NCBI RefSeq assembly: GCF_023706045.1
Contig: NZ_BQYL01000001.1
Coordinates: 682,001 to 746,000, forward strand
Direction of reading: 5' to 3'
From: Kangiella sp. TOML190
GTDB lineage: Bacteria; Pseudomonadota; Gammaproteobacteria; Enterobacterales; Kangiellaceae
Length of the DNA: 64,000 nucleotides
Of this stretch, positions 1 through 8,427 are shown piece after piece. Numbering within the stretch: the first letter of the stretch is position 1; each line of letters starts with the position of its first letter. Both the position numbers and the translations under genes were made by a program. The notes under the pieces were generated by a model, which saw only the letters and a program-made list of their open reading frames with translations, was not told the origin of the DNA and did no database searches.

Positions 1-698
1 CCTAAGGGTTTAGCAATTTTCTGGTCAATTAAATCTCCATAATCTTTGCCACTGATCATCTCTAAAATATAGCCCAGCAATAAATAATTACTGTTGCTAT
101 ATTCTCCTTTCGAGCCAGGTTCAAAAATAGCATCAAACTGTTCGATTCGTTGTACCATTTGTTGCGGAGTCTGAGGCTTTTGAAAGTAACTGATGAATTC
201 CGGACTATCGGTATAATTAAAAATTCCTGAGTGGTGATTCAGCAACATTTGAATGGTTATTTGTTCAGCCTTATCAATCTCTGGGAAAAATTTTGATAAC
301 TTTGTTGCTAAATCCAGCTTGCCGCTTTCTATCATCTGCAAAACTAGCGTCGCGGTAAAAGTCTTCGAAATAGAGCCTATTTTATAACGATAATTATTGC
401 TTGATTCGACTATCTTGTCGGCTTCTAGGATAAAAGCTTTTTCATAGTCCTGATCACCTTCGCGATAGATACCTATCGAACCTAATATCCGCTGCTTTTC
501 TACTAGTGCATTAAAATACTCATCTAACTGCTGATAATGATTGCCATGATTTATTTTATCGGCTGTAGCTTCTTGCTGCTGATAAGTTTCCGTTATATTG
601 GATTTTCCTTCGGAGCGCGTTGCTTTGTCATCACAACTAACAATACAAAGAAGGCTGAGTGGCACAAGGTATTTAATAAACATAGCTATTGATTTCAT
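1..698 (-). CDS. Serine hydrolase, beta-lactamase/penicillin-binding-like lipoprotein (partial)
   Basis: The 3' end runs off the left edge, so about 232 N-terminal residues are visible. The N-terminus is a lipoprotein-type signal: a hydrophobic stretch ends in IVSC with the lipidated Cys near residue 22. A class C beta-lactamase/DD-peptidase fold is indicated by SISK (nucleophile Ser about 109, Lys 112) and the second motif YSN at about residues 200-202, followed by a typical NYLLLGYILE stretch. The third KTG-like motif would lie outside the window. Family members include esterases, D-aminopeptidases and PBP-like hydrolases, so the substrate cannot be named. It is probably anchored on the periplasmic face of a membrane. 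It lies on the same strand as the cyo operon, about 270 bp downstream of cyoD, and is probably a separate unit. Confidence 0.85.
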   Translation of the reverse strand, partial: MKSIAMFIKYLVPLSLLCIVSCDDKATRSEGKSNITETYQQQEATADKINHGNHYQQLDEYFNALVEKQRILGSIGIYREGDQDYEKAFILEADKIVESSNNYRYKIGSISKTFTATLVLQMIESGKLDLATKLSKFFPEIDKAEQITIQMLLNHHSGIFNYTDSPEFISYFQKPQTPQQMVQRIEQFDAIFEPGSKGEYSNSNYLLLGYILEMISGKDYGDLIDQKIAKPL

Positions 699-966
699 TC
701 AAGATTAATAGGGACTGTTGCTAATCATAACGGATCCATTCTAGAAATATTCCCTATTTACTACGGAAAATTGTTTCAGAATAATTCTTTTCCAAGCGTT
801 AAGGATTCATCTAATCAATAACAGATTAAATAAGATGGATACGATAGGAAGTCTGAAACGATAATGACAGCACAAGAGCTGCGCGCTATCTATACACTGC
901 AATTACCGTTTATCTATTGAGTGTTAAGTGAGTGAATACCGAGCATTAATACAGTGATTGGCGCAA

Positions 967-1287
967 TCACGGCATCATTCTTTCGCCCAAATTACCCATT
1001 ACCCACAAGCTACCAAAGATCATCACAATCACCATAAAAGATGCTAAAAATAAGGCGATCCTGGCTTCGATAGGCACTCTATCGGTGGTGTAGTGAAGGA
1101 AAAACCTTAACTGCACCACTACTTGGATAATCGCCATAACGGTGATTACGGTGACCGTTGCAAAATAACCCACATCGTCTCCATGAGACGCTACGGTAAA
1201 AGGAATAACGGTTAAAATCACCGCCAAAATAAAGCCATAAATATAATCTGTTAAATGCGGTTTTCTTAGGTGTACTGGTTTCATCAT
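967..1287 (-). CDS. cyoD: Cytochrome bo3 ubiquinol oxidase subunit IV
   Basis: A small (106 aa) subunit with three predicted membrane helices of the cytochrome o oxidase subunit IV family; it assists assembly of the heme-copper centre of the bo3 quinol oxidase. The start overlaps the cyoC stop as ATGA; a second ATG follows at once, so the start may be one codon later. AGGA lies about 6-9 bases upstream. Earlier in-frame codons would extend it into cyoC and lack support. It is the last gene of cyoABCD. No heme O synthase gene (cyoE) follows, although it does in many relatives. Confidence 0.93.
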   Translation of the reverse strand: MMKPVHLRKPHLTDYIYGFILAVILTVIPFTVASHGDDVGYFATVTVITVMAIIQVVVQLRFFLHYTTDRVPIEARIALFLASFMVIVMIFGSLWVMGNLGERMMP

Positions 1288-1925
1288 AAAATTCCTGGCA
1301 AGTAGACAATAGAAAAGATCCCGATCCAAATAAGATCAAGGAAGTGCCAAAATAAACCGACTCGATACAGTCGCGACAATACTGGTTCAGTTAGCCCTTT
1401 GCTCAACATCTGCGCTGCAATTACGGCTAACATAATAAGACCGAACAAGACATGCAAACCGTGGGTTGCTACTAGCGCAAAGAAAGAGGACAGGAAGCCA
1501 CTGCGCTGCGGGCCATGGCCATCATCAATTAACTCTTTAAACTCAAGTAGCTCGAGCACAATAAAGCCCGCGCCTAAAATAAAGGTTACCACCAACCAAA
1601 TCAGCGCTAGATTTCGTTTTCCCGATAAAGCGCTTATGGTAATCATGCCAAAAGTGAAACTTGAGAGTAGTAATAACGCGGTTTCTTGCGCGGCGCGGCC
1701 AATTTCAAAAATTTCATTTGCTCTTGGCCCGTCGGCGACACCATTAATCAAAACTTCATAATTGGCAAACAAGAGAGCGAAAATAATGGAGTCACTCATC
1801 AAGTAAAACCAAAAACCCAGTGCGCGCTCGCCATGCTTGGCATTACTAGCAGGAGTACCCAAATTACCCATTGGGTGCTCTTTATCTTCTATCTCCTGAG
1901 CGTTGCTTGCGGTAATTTCTGTCAT
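1284..1925 (-). CDS. cyoC: Cytochrome bo3 ubiquinol oxidase subunit III
   Basis: A 213-aa membrane protein of the heme-copper oxidase subunit III family with about five hydrophobic segments. The segment ALGFWFYLMSDSIIFALLF near the N-terminus and HFLDLIWIGIFSIVYLPGIL at the C-terminus are typical of CyoC. It is part of the proton-pumping quinol oxidase in the inner membrane and carries no redox centre itself. The start is supported by AAGGAG seven bases upstream, and the gene overlaps the cyoB stop by four bases, so translation of the two is probably coupled. Its stop overlaps the cyoD start in the same way. Confidence 0.96.
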   Translation of the reverse strand: MTEITASNAQEIEDKEHPMGNLGTPASNAKHGERALGFWFYLMSDSIIFALLFANYEVLINGVADGPRANEIFEIGRAAQETALLLLSSFTFGMITISALSGKRNLALIWLVVTFILGAGFIVLELLEFKELIDDGHGPQRSGFLSSFFALVATHGLHVLFGLIMLAVIAAQMLSKGLTEPVLSRLYRVGLFWHFLDLIWIGIFSIVYLPGIL

Positions 1926-3883
1926 GACGATACTCCTTGATGGCTTTCCATAATTTCTTTGACTTCCTCAGCCGTGATTTCATATTCATCATGATCGTTA
2001 TAACTGCGCACAATGGTCGCCGCTAAAATGGCTACTAAACTGACGAAGAATAACCACCAAATTTGCCATACGGCTGCAAAACCGGCTACAAACGATATGA
2101 CTCCGATAATAAAGGCAATAGGCGTTGATTTAGGCATTTCAATATCTTCATAAGGACCTAACTTTAACGATTCTCCCTTTCGTTTAGCTTCGGCATAGCC
2201 ATCTATTTCGTCAATATAAGGAACTCGAGCAAAGTTAAATTCCGGTGGTGGCGATGGAATAGTCCACTCCAGTGTTCGCCCATCCCAAGGATCGCCAGTA
2301 GTATCACGCAGCTTATCGCGATTTTTAATACTGACGTAAAGCTGGATCAGCATGCCAATAATGGCAAATAACACCAGACAAGCGCCGATAAAGGCAACTA
2401 CTAGCAATGGCATAAAGCTGGGATCATAGATCTCGGCGGTACGTCTTGGCAGCCCCATCAAACCCAATGCATACAGCGGCATAAAGGCACAAATAAATCC
2501 AAGGAACCAACCCCAGAAGATCCGTTTACCCCACTTTTCATCCAACTGGAATCCAAAGGCTTTAGGGAACCAATAGTTGTAGCCCGCTAAATAACCAAAC
2601 AGCACTCCTGGGATAATCATATTGTGGAAATGCGCCACCAAGAAGGTCGTGTTATGCAGGTTGTAATCCACCGGCACAATCGCATGCATCACACCCGTCG
2701 CTCCACCAATTACAAACAAGACAATAAAGCCTAGCAGCCAATAAATGGTTGAATGGAAGCGTACCTTGCCGCGGTACATGGTGAACATCCAATTAAAGAT
2801 TTTTAAACCGGTCGGGATCCCGATGATCATAGTGGCAATACCAAATACCGCATTAACGTATGCGCTAGAACCCATGGTAAAGAAGTGGTGTAGCCAGACC
2901 AGCATTGAGAAAATGGTGATCACCGCGGTAGCTGATACCATATGCTTATAGCCATACAGTTTTTTGCTGGAGAAGGTTGCACTGACTTCAGAAAAAATAC
3001 CAAACGCCGGTAACACCAAGATATAGACTTCAGGATGGCCCCACATCCAGAATATGTTGGCAAAGTTCATAATGTTACCACCGGCTTCGTTGGTAAAATT
3101 ATGCATCTCAAAAATACGATCCAGACCCAATAAGGCAGTCGCCACCGTGAGCGCGGGGAAGCACAATAAGATGATGATGCTGGCACACAATACTGTCCAA
3201 GTAAAAATCGGCATATGCATTAATTTCATGCCGGGAGCTCGCCGCCTGATAATGGTGACAATGAAATTAATTGCTGACATGGTCGTCCCCCAGCCGGATA
3301 TAAAAATTGACCAAATCCAATAATCCACGCCAACTCCGGGACTTCGTAAAATTCCCGAATAGGGTGGATAGCCAGTCCAGCCCGCGGTTGAGAACTTTCC
3401 AACCACTAACGAGATCAGAACTAAACCCGCGCCAGCAGCGGTTAACCAAAAACTCAAGGCATTCATGTAGGGATAAGCAACGTCTCGAGCACCAACTTGC
3501 AACGGCAACAGGTAATTGATCAAGCCGCTCATAAAGGGCATAGCCATAAAGAAAATCATGATGGTGCCATGAGCCGAAAAAATCTGCTGGAAATGATCGC
3601 CTTCTAAATACCCCTCGCCAGCCACCGACATAACTTGCTGGCTTCTCATCATGATAGCGTCAAAAAACCCACGCAGTAGCATAATCAAAGCCAGCACTAT
3701 GTACATGATGCCAATCTTTTTATGATCGACCGTGGTTAAATAATTACGCCATAACCAACCCCAAGCTTTGAAATAGGTCAAGACGGCAACTGCCACCAAG
3801 GCACCTAAAACCGTTACCGCCGCCCCACTTAGCGCTACTGGGCTGTAAAGGGGTAATGCATCCATTGATAAACGACCAAACAT
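1922..3883 (-). CDS. cyoB: Cytochrome bo3 ubiquinol oxidase subunit I
   Basis: The catalytic subunit (653 aa), which carries low-spin heme b, heme o3 and CuB, reduces O2 to water and pumps protons. It closely resembles E. coli CyoB from the first residues (MFGRLSMDALPL versus MFGKLSLDAVPF). Visible marks are WGHPEVYILVLPAFG (CuB-His/cross-linked Tyr helix), WLHHFFTMG (CuB His pair) and FLVAHFHNMI (heme ligand His residues). The start is fixed by AAGGAGC eight bases before the ATG at 3883; an in-frame ATG six codons upstream overlaps cyoA and has no ribosome site. Only one base separates it from the cyoA stop. Length matches the family (E. coli 663 aa). Confidence 0.98.
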   Translation of the reverse strand: MFGRLSMDALPLYSPVALSGAAVTVLGALVAVAVLTYFKAWGWLWRNYLTTVDHKKIGIMYIVLALIMLLRGFFDAIMMRSQQVMSVAGEGYLEGDHFQQIFSAHGTIMIFFMAMPFMSGLINYLLPLQVGARDVAYPYMNALSFWLTAAGAGLVLISLVVGKFSTAGWTGYPPYSGILRSPGVGVDYWIWSIFISGWGTTMSAINFIVTIIRRRAPGMKLMHMPIFTWTVLCASIIILLCFPALTVATALLGLDRIFEMHNFTNEAGGNIMNFANIFWMWGHPEVYILVLPAFGIFSEVSATFSSKKLYGYKHMVSATAVITIFSMLVWLHHFFTMGSSAYVNAVFGIATMIIGIPTGLKIFNWMFTMYRGKVRFHSTIYWLLGFIVLFVIGGATGVMHAIVPVDYNLHNTTFLVAHFHNMIIPGVLFGYLAGYNYWFPKAFGFQLDEKWGKRIFWGWFLGFICAFMPLYALGLMGLPRRTAEIYDPSFMPLLVVAFIGACLVLFAIIGMLIQLYVSIKNRDKLRDTTGDPWDGRTLEWTIPSPPPEFNFARVPYIDEIDGYAEAKRKGESLKLGPYEDIEMPKSTPIAFIIGVISFVAGFAAVWQIWWLFFVSLVAILAATIVRSYNDHDEYEITAEEVKEIMESHQGVSS

Positions 3884-3884
3884 A

Positions 3885-4841
3885 TCAAAGCTCCTTGTCA
3901 TATTCTTCTGTGGTTTTTAGCGGCTTCATACTGTAATGAGGCATATATTTCTGCACAATCCGACTAAAAAGCTCTGGCTCGGTCGAACTAAAATAGGTGA
4001 TTGGATAACCTTCCGTACGTTCAACCAGTTGCTCGTAACGCTCAAAGTTCAACCGCGATTCTTGAGTCACTTCCGCATCGCCAATGACGTTATTTGCGCT
4101 ACCAACATTATCCGCCCAAGCCTGAAATTCATCCGGCGTTAGCAAATGCATCAAAAATCGTTGCTTTGAAAAACCAGGGCCAGAATACATAGCATTGGCT
4201 CCTTCCAACACGGTCGGTTCCGGCGCTAAGAAGTTGGCTCGGGTTTCCATTCCAGGCATGGCATAAATCTGGCTGATAATCGCCGGAATGAAAATCGAAG
4301 TCATCATGGGATCAGAAGTGATGCGAATGGTCACTGGGCGCCCGGTGGGCGCTACCAATTGATTAACGGTTGCTACTCCTTCCTCGGGATAAATAAACAG
4401 CCACTTATAATCAAGACTAACCGCCTGAATTTCATACGGTCTTTCATCGCCGCCTAACGGTCGATAAGGATCGAGTCGATGAGTATAGATCCAGGTCACA
4501 GTGCCTAGCGCTAAAATGGTTAGCATCGGCACAAACAATGTCACCATATTGATAGGCTTAGAATCTTCAAATTCCGGATCGTATTTGGCCTTATCGTTAG
4601 ACGCTCGATAGCGCCAAGCAATCCACAAGGTAGCAATGATCACTGGCACGATAATGCACGCCATGATGAGGGTGGAGATGACTAAGAGCTCATACTCAGA
4701 TTCTGCCACTTGCCCCACTGGGTTGAGCATTGGCATATTGGCTTTCGAGCAGCTCGAAAGTAAGAACGGAAACGCAAGCAAATAGCTAAGGTTACGAAAT
4801 TGTCCGAAACCTTTTCCGCTGGAAGTTTTTTCCTCTGCCAT
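3885..4841 (-). CDS. cyoA: Cytochrome bo3 ubiquinol oxidase subunit II
   Basis: Subunit II (318 aa) of the bo3 quinol oxidase. It has a lipoprotein signal with lipobox LSSC at about residues 30-33 and two following transmembrane helices, then a periplasmic cupredoxin-fold domain and the COX-aromatic-rich C-terminal region (PGFSKQRFLMHLLTPDEFQAW). As in other quinol oxidases the domain does not show the CuA ligand pattern. I chose the second of two close ATGs because AAGGA lies eight bases upstream of it, while the first overlaps that ribosome site. It is the first gene of cyoABCD, so the operon promoter should lie upstream, between it and the TRAP transporter genes. Confidence 0.96.
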   Translation of the reverse strand: MAEEKTSSGKGFGQFRNLSYLLAFPFLLSSCSKANMPMLNPVGQVAESEYELLVISTLIMACIIVPVIIATLWIAWRYRASNDKAKYDPEFEDSKPINMVTLFVPMLTILALGTVTWIYTHRLDPYRPLGGDERPYEIQAVSLDYKWLFIYPEEGVATVNQLVAPTGRPVTIRITSDPMMTSIFIPAIISQIYAMPGMETRANFLAPEPTVLEGANAMYSGPGFSKQRFLMHLLTPDEFQAWADNVGSANNVIGDAEVTQESRLNFERYEQLVERTEGYPITYFSSTEPELFSRIVQKYMPHYSMKPLKTTEEYDKEL

Positions 4842-5576
4842 AATAAACATCCTTGACCGTTAGTTTTAACTGTCGGCAAATTTACAGTTTGGTTAGCAAA
4901 AACAGTCTTAATTGACTAAAGCTCATTGACCTAAACTTAATTAACACACAATGGTTAGTGGATGAATTACGACTGCTTTTTTAGTTAGAATATTCCTATA
5001 AAGTTTAATTTACCTACCTTCAAGTCTATAAGAGGGTTTTGAAAAGCACAAGTTGGATAGCTTGAACTAGCTCACAACCTCTATAAATCACTGATCTCAA
5101 TATGGTTTTTCACTTTTGTTTTTATTTTACTGACCTATTCTGGATAAAGACCGCGCTAGCGGGGTCAAAAATCATATGGAATTGAGGCGAATAGCCAGAT
5201 TTAACGCTAGCCAAACTCAGCCAATTTCAAAGCAAGTTCAAGGGAGCCAGCTTGCTAAAATGGCGACTCCAGTTCAAGATTAAATGGATCATTTCAAGCA
5301 TTTTCAGTATCTTAGAAGCACAACTGTCTTTTGTTATCCACAAAGCCACAATTTCTGTGGATAAGTCTGTGATAAAAAAGCCGATAACTAAGTTAAAAGT
5401 GACACCTTAAAACAGGATGAATTAGAGCAAGTCATATTTGCATTGGATAAAATTTAATAAAAACAAATGTTTATAAATATAACTGAAAGTTGTCTCTCAT
5501 CTGAAAAAAAGTATAGACTTTATCCTCAACTGTGGAAAAGTTAGATTGATTAATTCCTAAACAAGCAAAAATTAGA
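4842..5576. other. Long intergenic region between cyoA and dctQ
   Basis: About 735 bp without a convincing gene, lying between divergent operons. It should hold the cyo promoter (left part, reading left) and the TRAP operon promoter (right part), but I cannot place either with confidence. The right half is AT-rich and contains DnaA-box matches (separate entry). A small hairpin lies at 5149-5166 (GACC/GGTC ends). A 35-codon reading frame at 5176-5283 on the + strand has only a weak GGGG upstream and no recognisable features, so it was not called as a gene. Confidence 0.6.
5334..5539. promoter_or_regulatory. Cluster of DnaA-box matches flanking an AT-rich tract
   Basis: Two perfect consensus DnaA boxes face each other: TTATCCACA at 5334-5342 and its reverse complement TGTGGATAA at 5356-5364. 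A second inverted pair lies at 5520-5539: TTATCCTCA (one mismatch) and TGTGGAAAA (reverse complement TTTTCCACA, which fits TTWTNCACA). TGTGATAA at 5369-5376 is a weaker match. Between the pairs, 5440-5490 is very AT-rich, as a DNA-unwinding element would be. There is no dnaA, dnaN, rpmH or mnmG nearby and GATC sites are sparse, so calling it oriC is not justified. It may be a DnaA-titration or DnaA-regulated promoter site. Confidence 0.5.
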
Positions 5577-6152
5577 ATGATAACGCCTATTTTTACACGC
5601 TTAATTCGTATCTTGGATGCCTTGATTGAATGGTCGGGAAGGGTCATCGCTTGGCTAACGCTGTTTATGGTGCTGGCGGTGGTTTTGGTGCTGATTTTAC
5701 GGCATGGTTTCAGCTTAAGCGCCATCCCTCTCAAAGAGTCAGTGACCTATATGCACGCTTTGGTCTTTATGCTTGGCGCTGCCTATACCTTGAAGCACAA
5801 TGGGCACGTGCGAGTGGACGTCTTTTATCAGAAATTCACGCCGCGCCGAAAAGCTTGGGTCGAAATTTTTGGCTTTGTCTTTTTGCTGGTTCCTGTGTGC
5901 TGGTTTATTTACCACTATTCGGTCAATACAGTAGCTTTGAATTGGGCTCTTAAGACAGGCTCCAACGATCCTGGCGGTATTCCTTATCTGTATCTGTTAA
6001 TGGGCTTGTTACTGCTTCTGCCAATCAGCTTGTTTTTGCAAGGCCTCTCCAACAGCTTGAAAAATCTACTGTTTTTACTGGGCAAAGCCCCAGATCCGAA
6101 CCTTAGCAGTCATCTGAGCGACGATCAAAAGTTGGAGCAACCGCATGCTTGA
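5577..6152 (+). CDS. dctQ: TRAP transporter small permease subunit (DctQ type)
   Basis: A 191-aa membrane protein with four predicted helices, matching the small (Q) subunit of tripartite ATP-independent periplasmic transporters. The conserved region around KHNGHVRVDVFYQKF and the LYLLMGLLLLLPISLFLQG helix place it with the Q subunits of the mannitol/chloroaromatic/2-oxoacid branch. It supports the large M subunit in sodium-driven uptake of an organic acid delivered by a periplasmic receptor. It overlaps dctM by eight bases, indicating translational coupling. The solute receptor is not adjacent as usual; a candidate lies beyond murI on the other strand. Confidence 0.93.
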   Translation: MITPIFTRLIRILDALIEWSGRVIAWLTLFMVLAVVLVLILRHGFSLSAIPLKESVTYMHALVFMLGAAYTLKHNGHVRVDVFYQKFTPRRKAWVEIFGFVFLLVPVCWFIYHYSVNTVALNWALKTGSNDPGGIPYLYLLMGLLLLLPISLFLQGLSNSLKNLLFLLGKAPDPNLSSHLSDDQKLEQPHA

Positions 6153-7530
6153 GCTGCTTATCGATCTATTGCCCCTATTGCTATTCGCTTGCGTCTGCTT
6201 AGTGTTGCTATTGGGCTATCCGGTTGCCATTAGTCTAGCGGGGGTCTCCTTATTGTTCGCCGCCATTGGCATTTGGCTGGGTATTATCGAACCCACGCGC
6301 TTTAATTTTCTCGGCGGTCGTCTGTTTAAAATTATGGAGCGCGGCACCTTAGTCGCAGTTCCTCTATTTATCTTTATGGGCTTGATGCTCGAGAGAGCCA
6401 AGATCGCCGAAGATCTCTTGGACTCGATGGCTACCTTATTTGGTAAGTTGCGCGGCGGCATGGGAATTGCAGTAACACTGGTTGGCATGCTATTGGCAGC
6501 CAGTACGGGCATCGTCGGCGCTACCGTGGTCACTATGGGGCTGCTGTCCTTACCCGCCATGTTAAAGCGAGGTTATCAACCCGAATTATCCACTGGCGTT
6601 ATTTGTGCTTCGGGGACTTTAGGACAAATTATCCCGCCTTCAATTGTTTTGGTGTTACTCGGAGACGTGCTGGCTAATGCGATGACCGAAGCTAAGGGAC
6701 AGGGCTTAAAAACCGATCAGGTGGCGTCCATTGGCGATTTGTTTATGGGCGCGGTGATCCCAGGTTTAATTTTGGTGATGAGCTATATGGCCTATGTCGC
6801 CTTTATCGCTTGGCGTCATCCCGAGCGAGCACCGGCAATTGAGTCGAGCTCCGAAATCAGCCGACGCCAGCTGTATTTTGCTGCATTCAAAAACTTAAGC
6901 ATGCCGCTAATTTTAATCGTGGCGGTTTTAGGCTCAATCTTAACAGGACTCGCCACCCCCACCGAAGCTGCGGCCATTGGAGCTCTAGGCGCAATCTTAT
7001 TGGCTATCGTTCGCCAACAGTTCAGTCTAGCGCGGCTAAAAGAGGTCATGCGCGCGACGGTCAAAACCACCAGCATGGTCTTTTTAATTTTAATTGGCGC
7101 TTCAATTTTCTCACTAGTATTCCGCCTGTTGGGCGGTGATGAGATGATCCATCAGTTCTTTAGTCAGTTGCCCGGCGGCTTGTTTACAGCCTTGTTGATC
7201 GTCATGATCGTGATGTTCTTGCTCGGCTTTATTCTCGATTTTATCGAGATCACTTTTGTCATAGTGCCGATTATAGGCCCCGTATTATTGTTAATGGGCG
7301 CCGATCCAATTTGGTTAGGTATTTTAATCGCGATTAATCTCCAAACCTCGTTCCTAACGCCGCCGTTTGGTTTCGCGCTCTTTTATTTGCGCGGAGTAGC
7401 ACCGCCGGAAATTAAAACTCAGCATATCTACAAAGGGGTCATACCTTTTATTATAATTCAAATGCTGGTATTGATTATGATTGCGCTATGGCCATCGCTG
7501 GCGACTTGGCTTCCCGCAACGCTAAACTAA
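6145..7530 (+). CDS. dctM: TRAP transporter large permease subunit (DctM type)
   Basis: The 461-aa channel subunit of a TRAP transporter, with about twelve hydrophobic segments spread over the whole length. The sequence TGIVGATVVTMGLLSLPAML and the ASGTLGQIIPPSIVLVLLGD region are strongly conserved in DctM; the second half repeats the pattern with LQTSFLTPPFGFALFYLRG. It couples import of a carboxylate-type solute to a cation gradient. The substrate is not evident from the permease. It ends 45 bp before murI on the same strand, so murI could be cotranscribed. Confidence 0.96.
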   Translation: MLELLIDLLPLLLFACVCLVLLLGYPVAISLAGVSLLFAAIGIWLGIIEPTRFNFLGGRLFKIMERGTLVAVPLFIFMGLMLERAKIAEDLLDSMATLFGKLRGGMGIAVTLVGMLLAASTGIVGATVVTMGLLSLPAMLKRGYQPELSTGVICASGTLGQIIPPSIVLVLLGDVLANAMTEAKGQGLKTDQVASIGDLFMGAVIPGLILVMSYMAYVAFIAWRHPERAPAIESSSEISRRQLYFAAFKNLSMPLILIVAVLGSILTGLATPTEAAAIGALGAILLAIVRQQFSLARLKEVMRATVKTTSMVFLILIGASIFSLVFRLLGGDEMIHQFFSQLPGGLFTALLIVMIVMFLLGFILDFIEITFVIVPIIGPVLLLMGADPIWLGILIAINLQTSFLTPPFGFALFYLRGVAPPEIKTQHIYKGVIPFIIIQMLVLIMIALWPSLATWLPATLN

Positions 7531-7575
7531 TCCGATGGTTTAACCACACACTTATGGTAGGAAAATAAACACCCT

Positions 7576-8427
7576 ATGTCCGAGCGCCCAATTGGTATTT
7601 TTGATTCCGGAGTTGGCGGCCTTTCTATTTTAAAGGCGGTGCAAAAACAGCTGCCGAATGAAAACTTGCTCTATTTCGCTGATTCGAAATACGCACCTTA
7701 TGGCAACTTGGATCAAACTTTGTTAAAACAGCGCTGTTTGTTTATCGCTGATTTTTTTGCCAAAAACAATGCCAAAGCCATGGTGATTGCCTGCAATACC
7801 GCAACCGCGCTTATGGCCGAATGGTTAAGGGCTGAATACGATATTCCAATTATTGCCATCGAGCCCGCCATTAAACCGGCAGCGGCTTTAACCAACACGG
7901 GGAAAATTGGCGTTTTCGCCACCGAACATACCCTTAATAGCGAGCGCTACCTGTTATTAAAACAGCGCTTCGCCAAAGATATCACAGTCTATGAATCGGC
8001 ATGCCATGGGTTTGTTGAACAGGTCGAACAAGGCGCATTGGATGCGCCTGAAACCTTAGCGTTAGTTGGGCGCTATTTAAACCCCATGTTAGAAAATGGT
8101 ATTGATACTCTAGTGCTTGGCTGTACCCACTATCCGTTTTTAAGTCCTAGCATTACAACCGTCGCTGGCGATGCCCCATTAACCATTGTAGATAACGCTG
8201 AGGCGGTTTCTATACAATTGAACAAGGTGATTGCAGAAAAGCAGCTACTGAACCTCGCATCTGGCGATAACTCATCAAGCAACAACTCCGGCTTCTACAA
8301 TAGCGGCGATACCGTAACCAGTTCAGCGGTTATGAGCAAATTACTGGGCAAGCCGCTTAACTTCTTGCATCATAATAACTCTGCTCAGAAACCTTATGCC
8401 ATTGACGCGCCTGATCGCGAAAACTGA
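7576..8427 (+). CDS. murI: Glutamate racemase
   Basis: Interconverts L- and D-glutamate, supplying D-Glu for peptidoglycan synthesis in the cytoplasm. The two catalytic cysteines are in ACNTAT (Cys about 73) and LGCTHYPF (Cys about 183); GIFDSGVGG near the N-terminus and the YFADSKYAPYG region are also diagnostic. At 283 aa it is within the family range, with a Ser/Asn-rich low-complexity tail after residue 230. The tail is convergent with, and overlaps by 71 bp, the end of the TRAP receptor gene on the opposite strand. Confidence 0.97.
   Translation: MSERPIGIFDSGVGGLSILKAVQKQLPNENLLYFADSKYAPYGNLDQTLLKQRCLFIADFFAKNNAKAMVIACNTATALMAEWLRAEYDIPIIAIEPAIKPAAALTNTGKIGVFATEHTLNSERYLLLKQRFAKDITVYESACHGFVEQVEQGALDAPETLALVGRYLNPMLENGIDTLVLGCTHYPFLSPSITTVAGDAPLTIVDNAEAVSIQLNKVIAEKQLLNLASGDNSSSNNSGFYNSGDTVTSSAVMSKLLGKPLNFLHHNNSAQKPYAIDAPDREN

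Noticed and set aside
863-919. 18-codon frame between the serine hydrolase and cyoD
   Set aside because: Too short and without a ribosome site; chance is the simplest explanation.
954-970. GTGATTG/CAATCAC palindrome at the cyoD end as a terminator
   Set aside because: No T run follows on the minus strand, and the stem overlaps the stop codon.
1399-1761. Open frame on the + strand inside cyoC
   Set aside because: It is the antisense shadow of a well-conserved oxidase subunit, with no ribosome site and no recognisable product. Similar shadows over cyoB, uvrD, the protease and thiC were dismissed alike.
5176-5283. 35-codon frame in the cyoA-dctQ gap
   Set aside because: Low complexity, no recognised features, weak and distant G-rich site, no context. 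Left as intergenic.
5334-5539. Calling the DnaA-box cluster oriC
   Set aside because: No dnaA, dnaN, mnmG or rpmH nearby, few GATC sites and no skew data; reported only as a candidate binding region.
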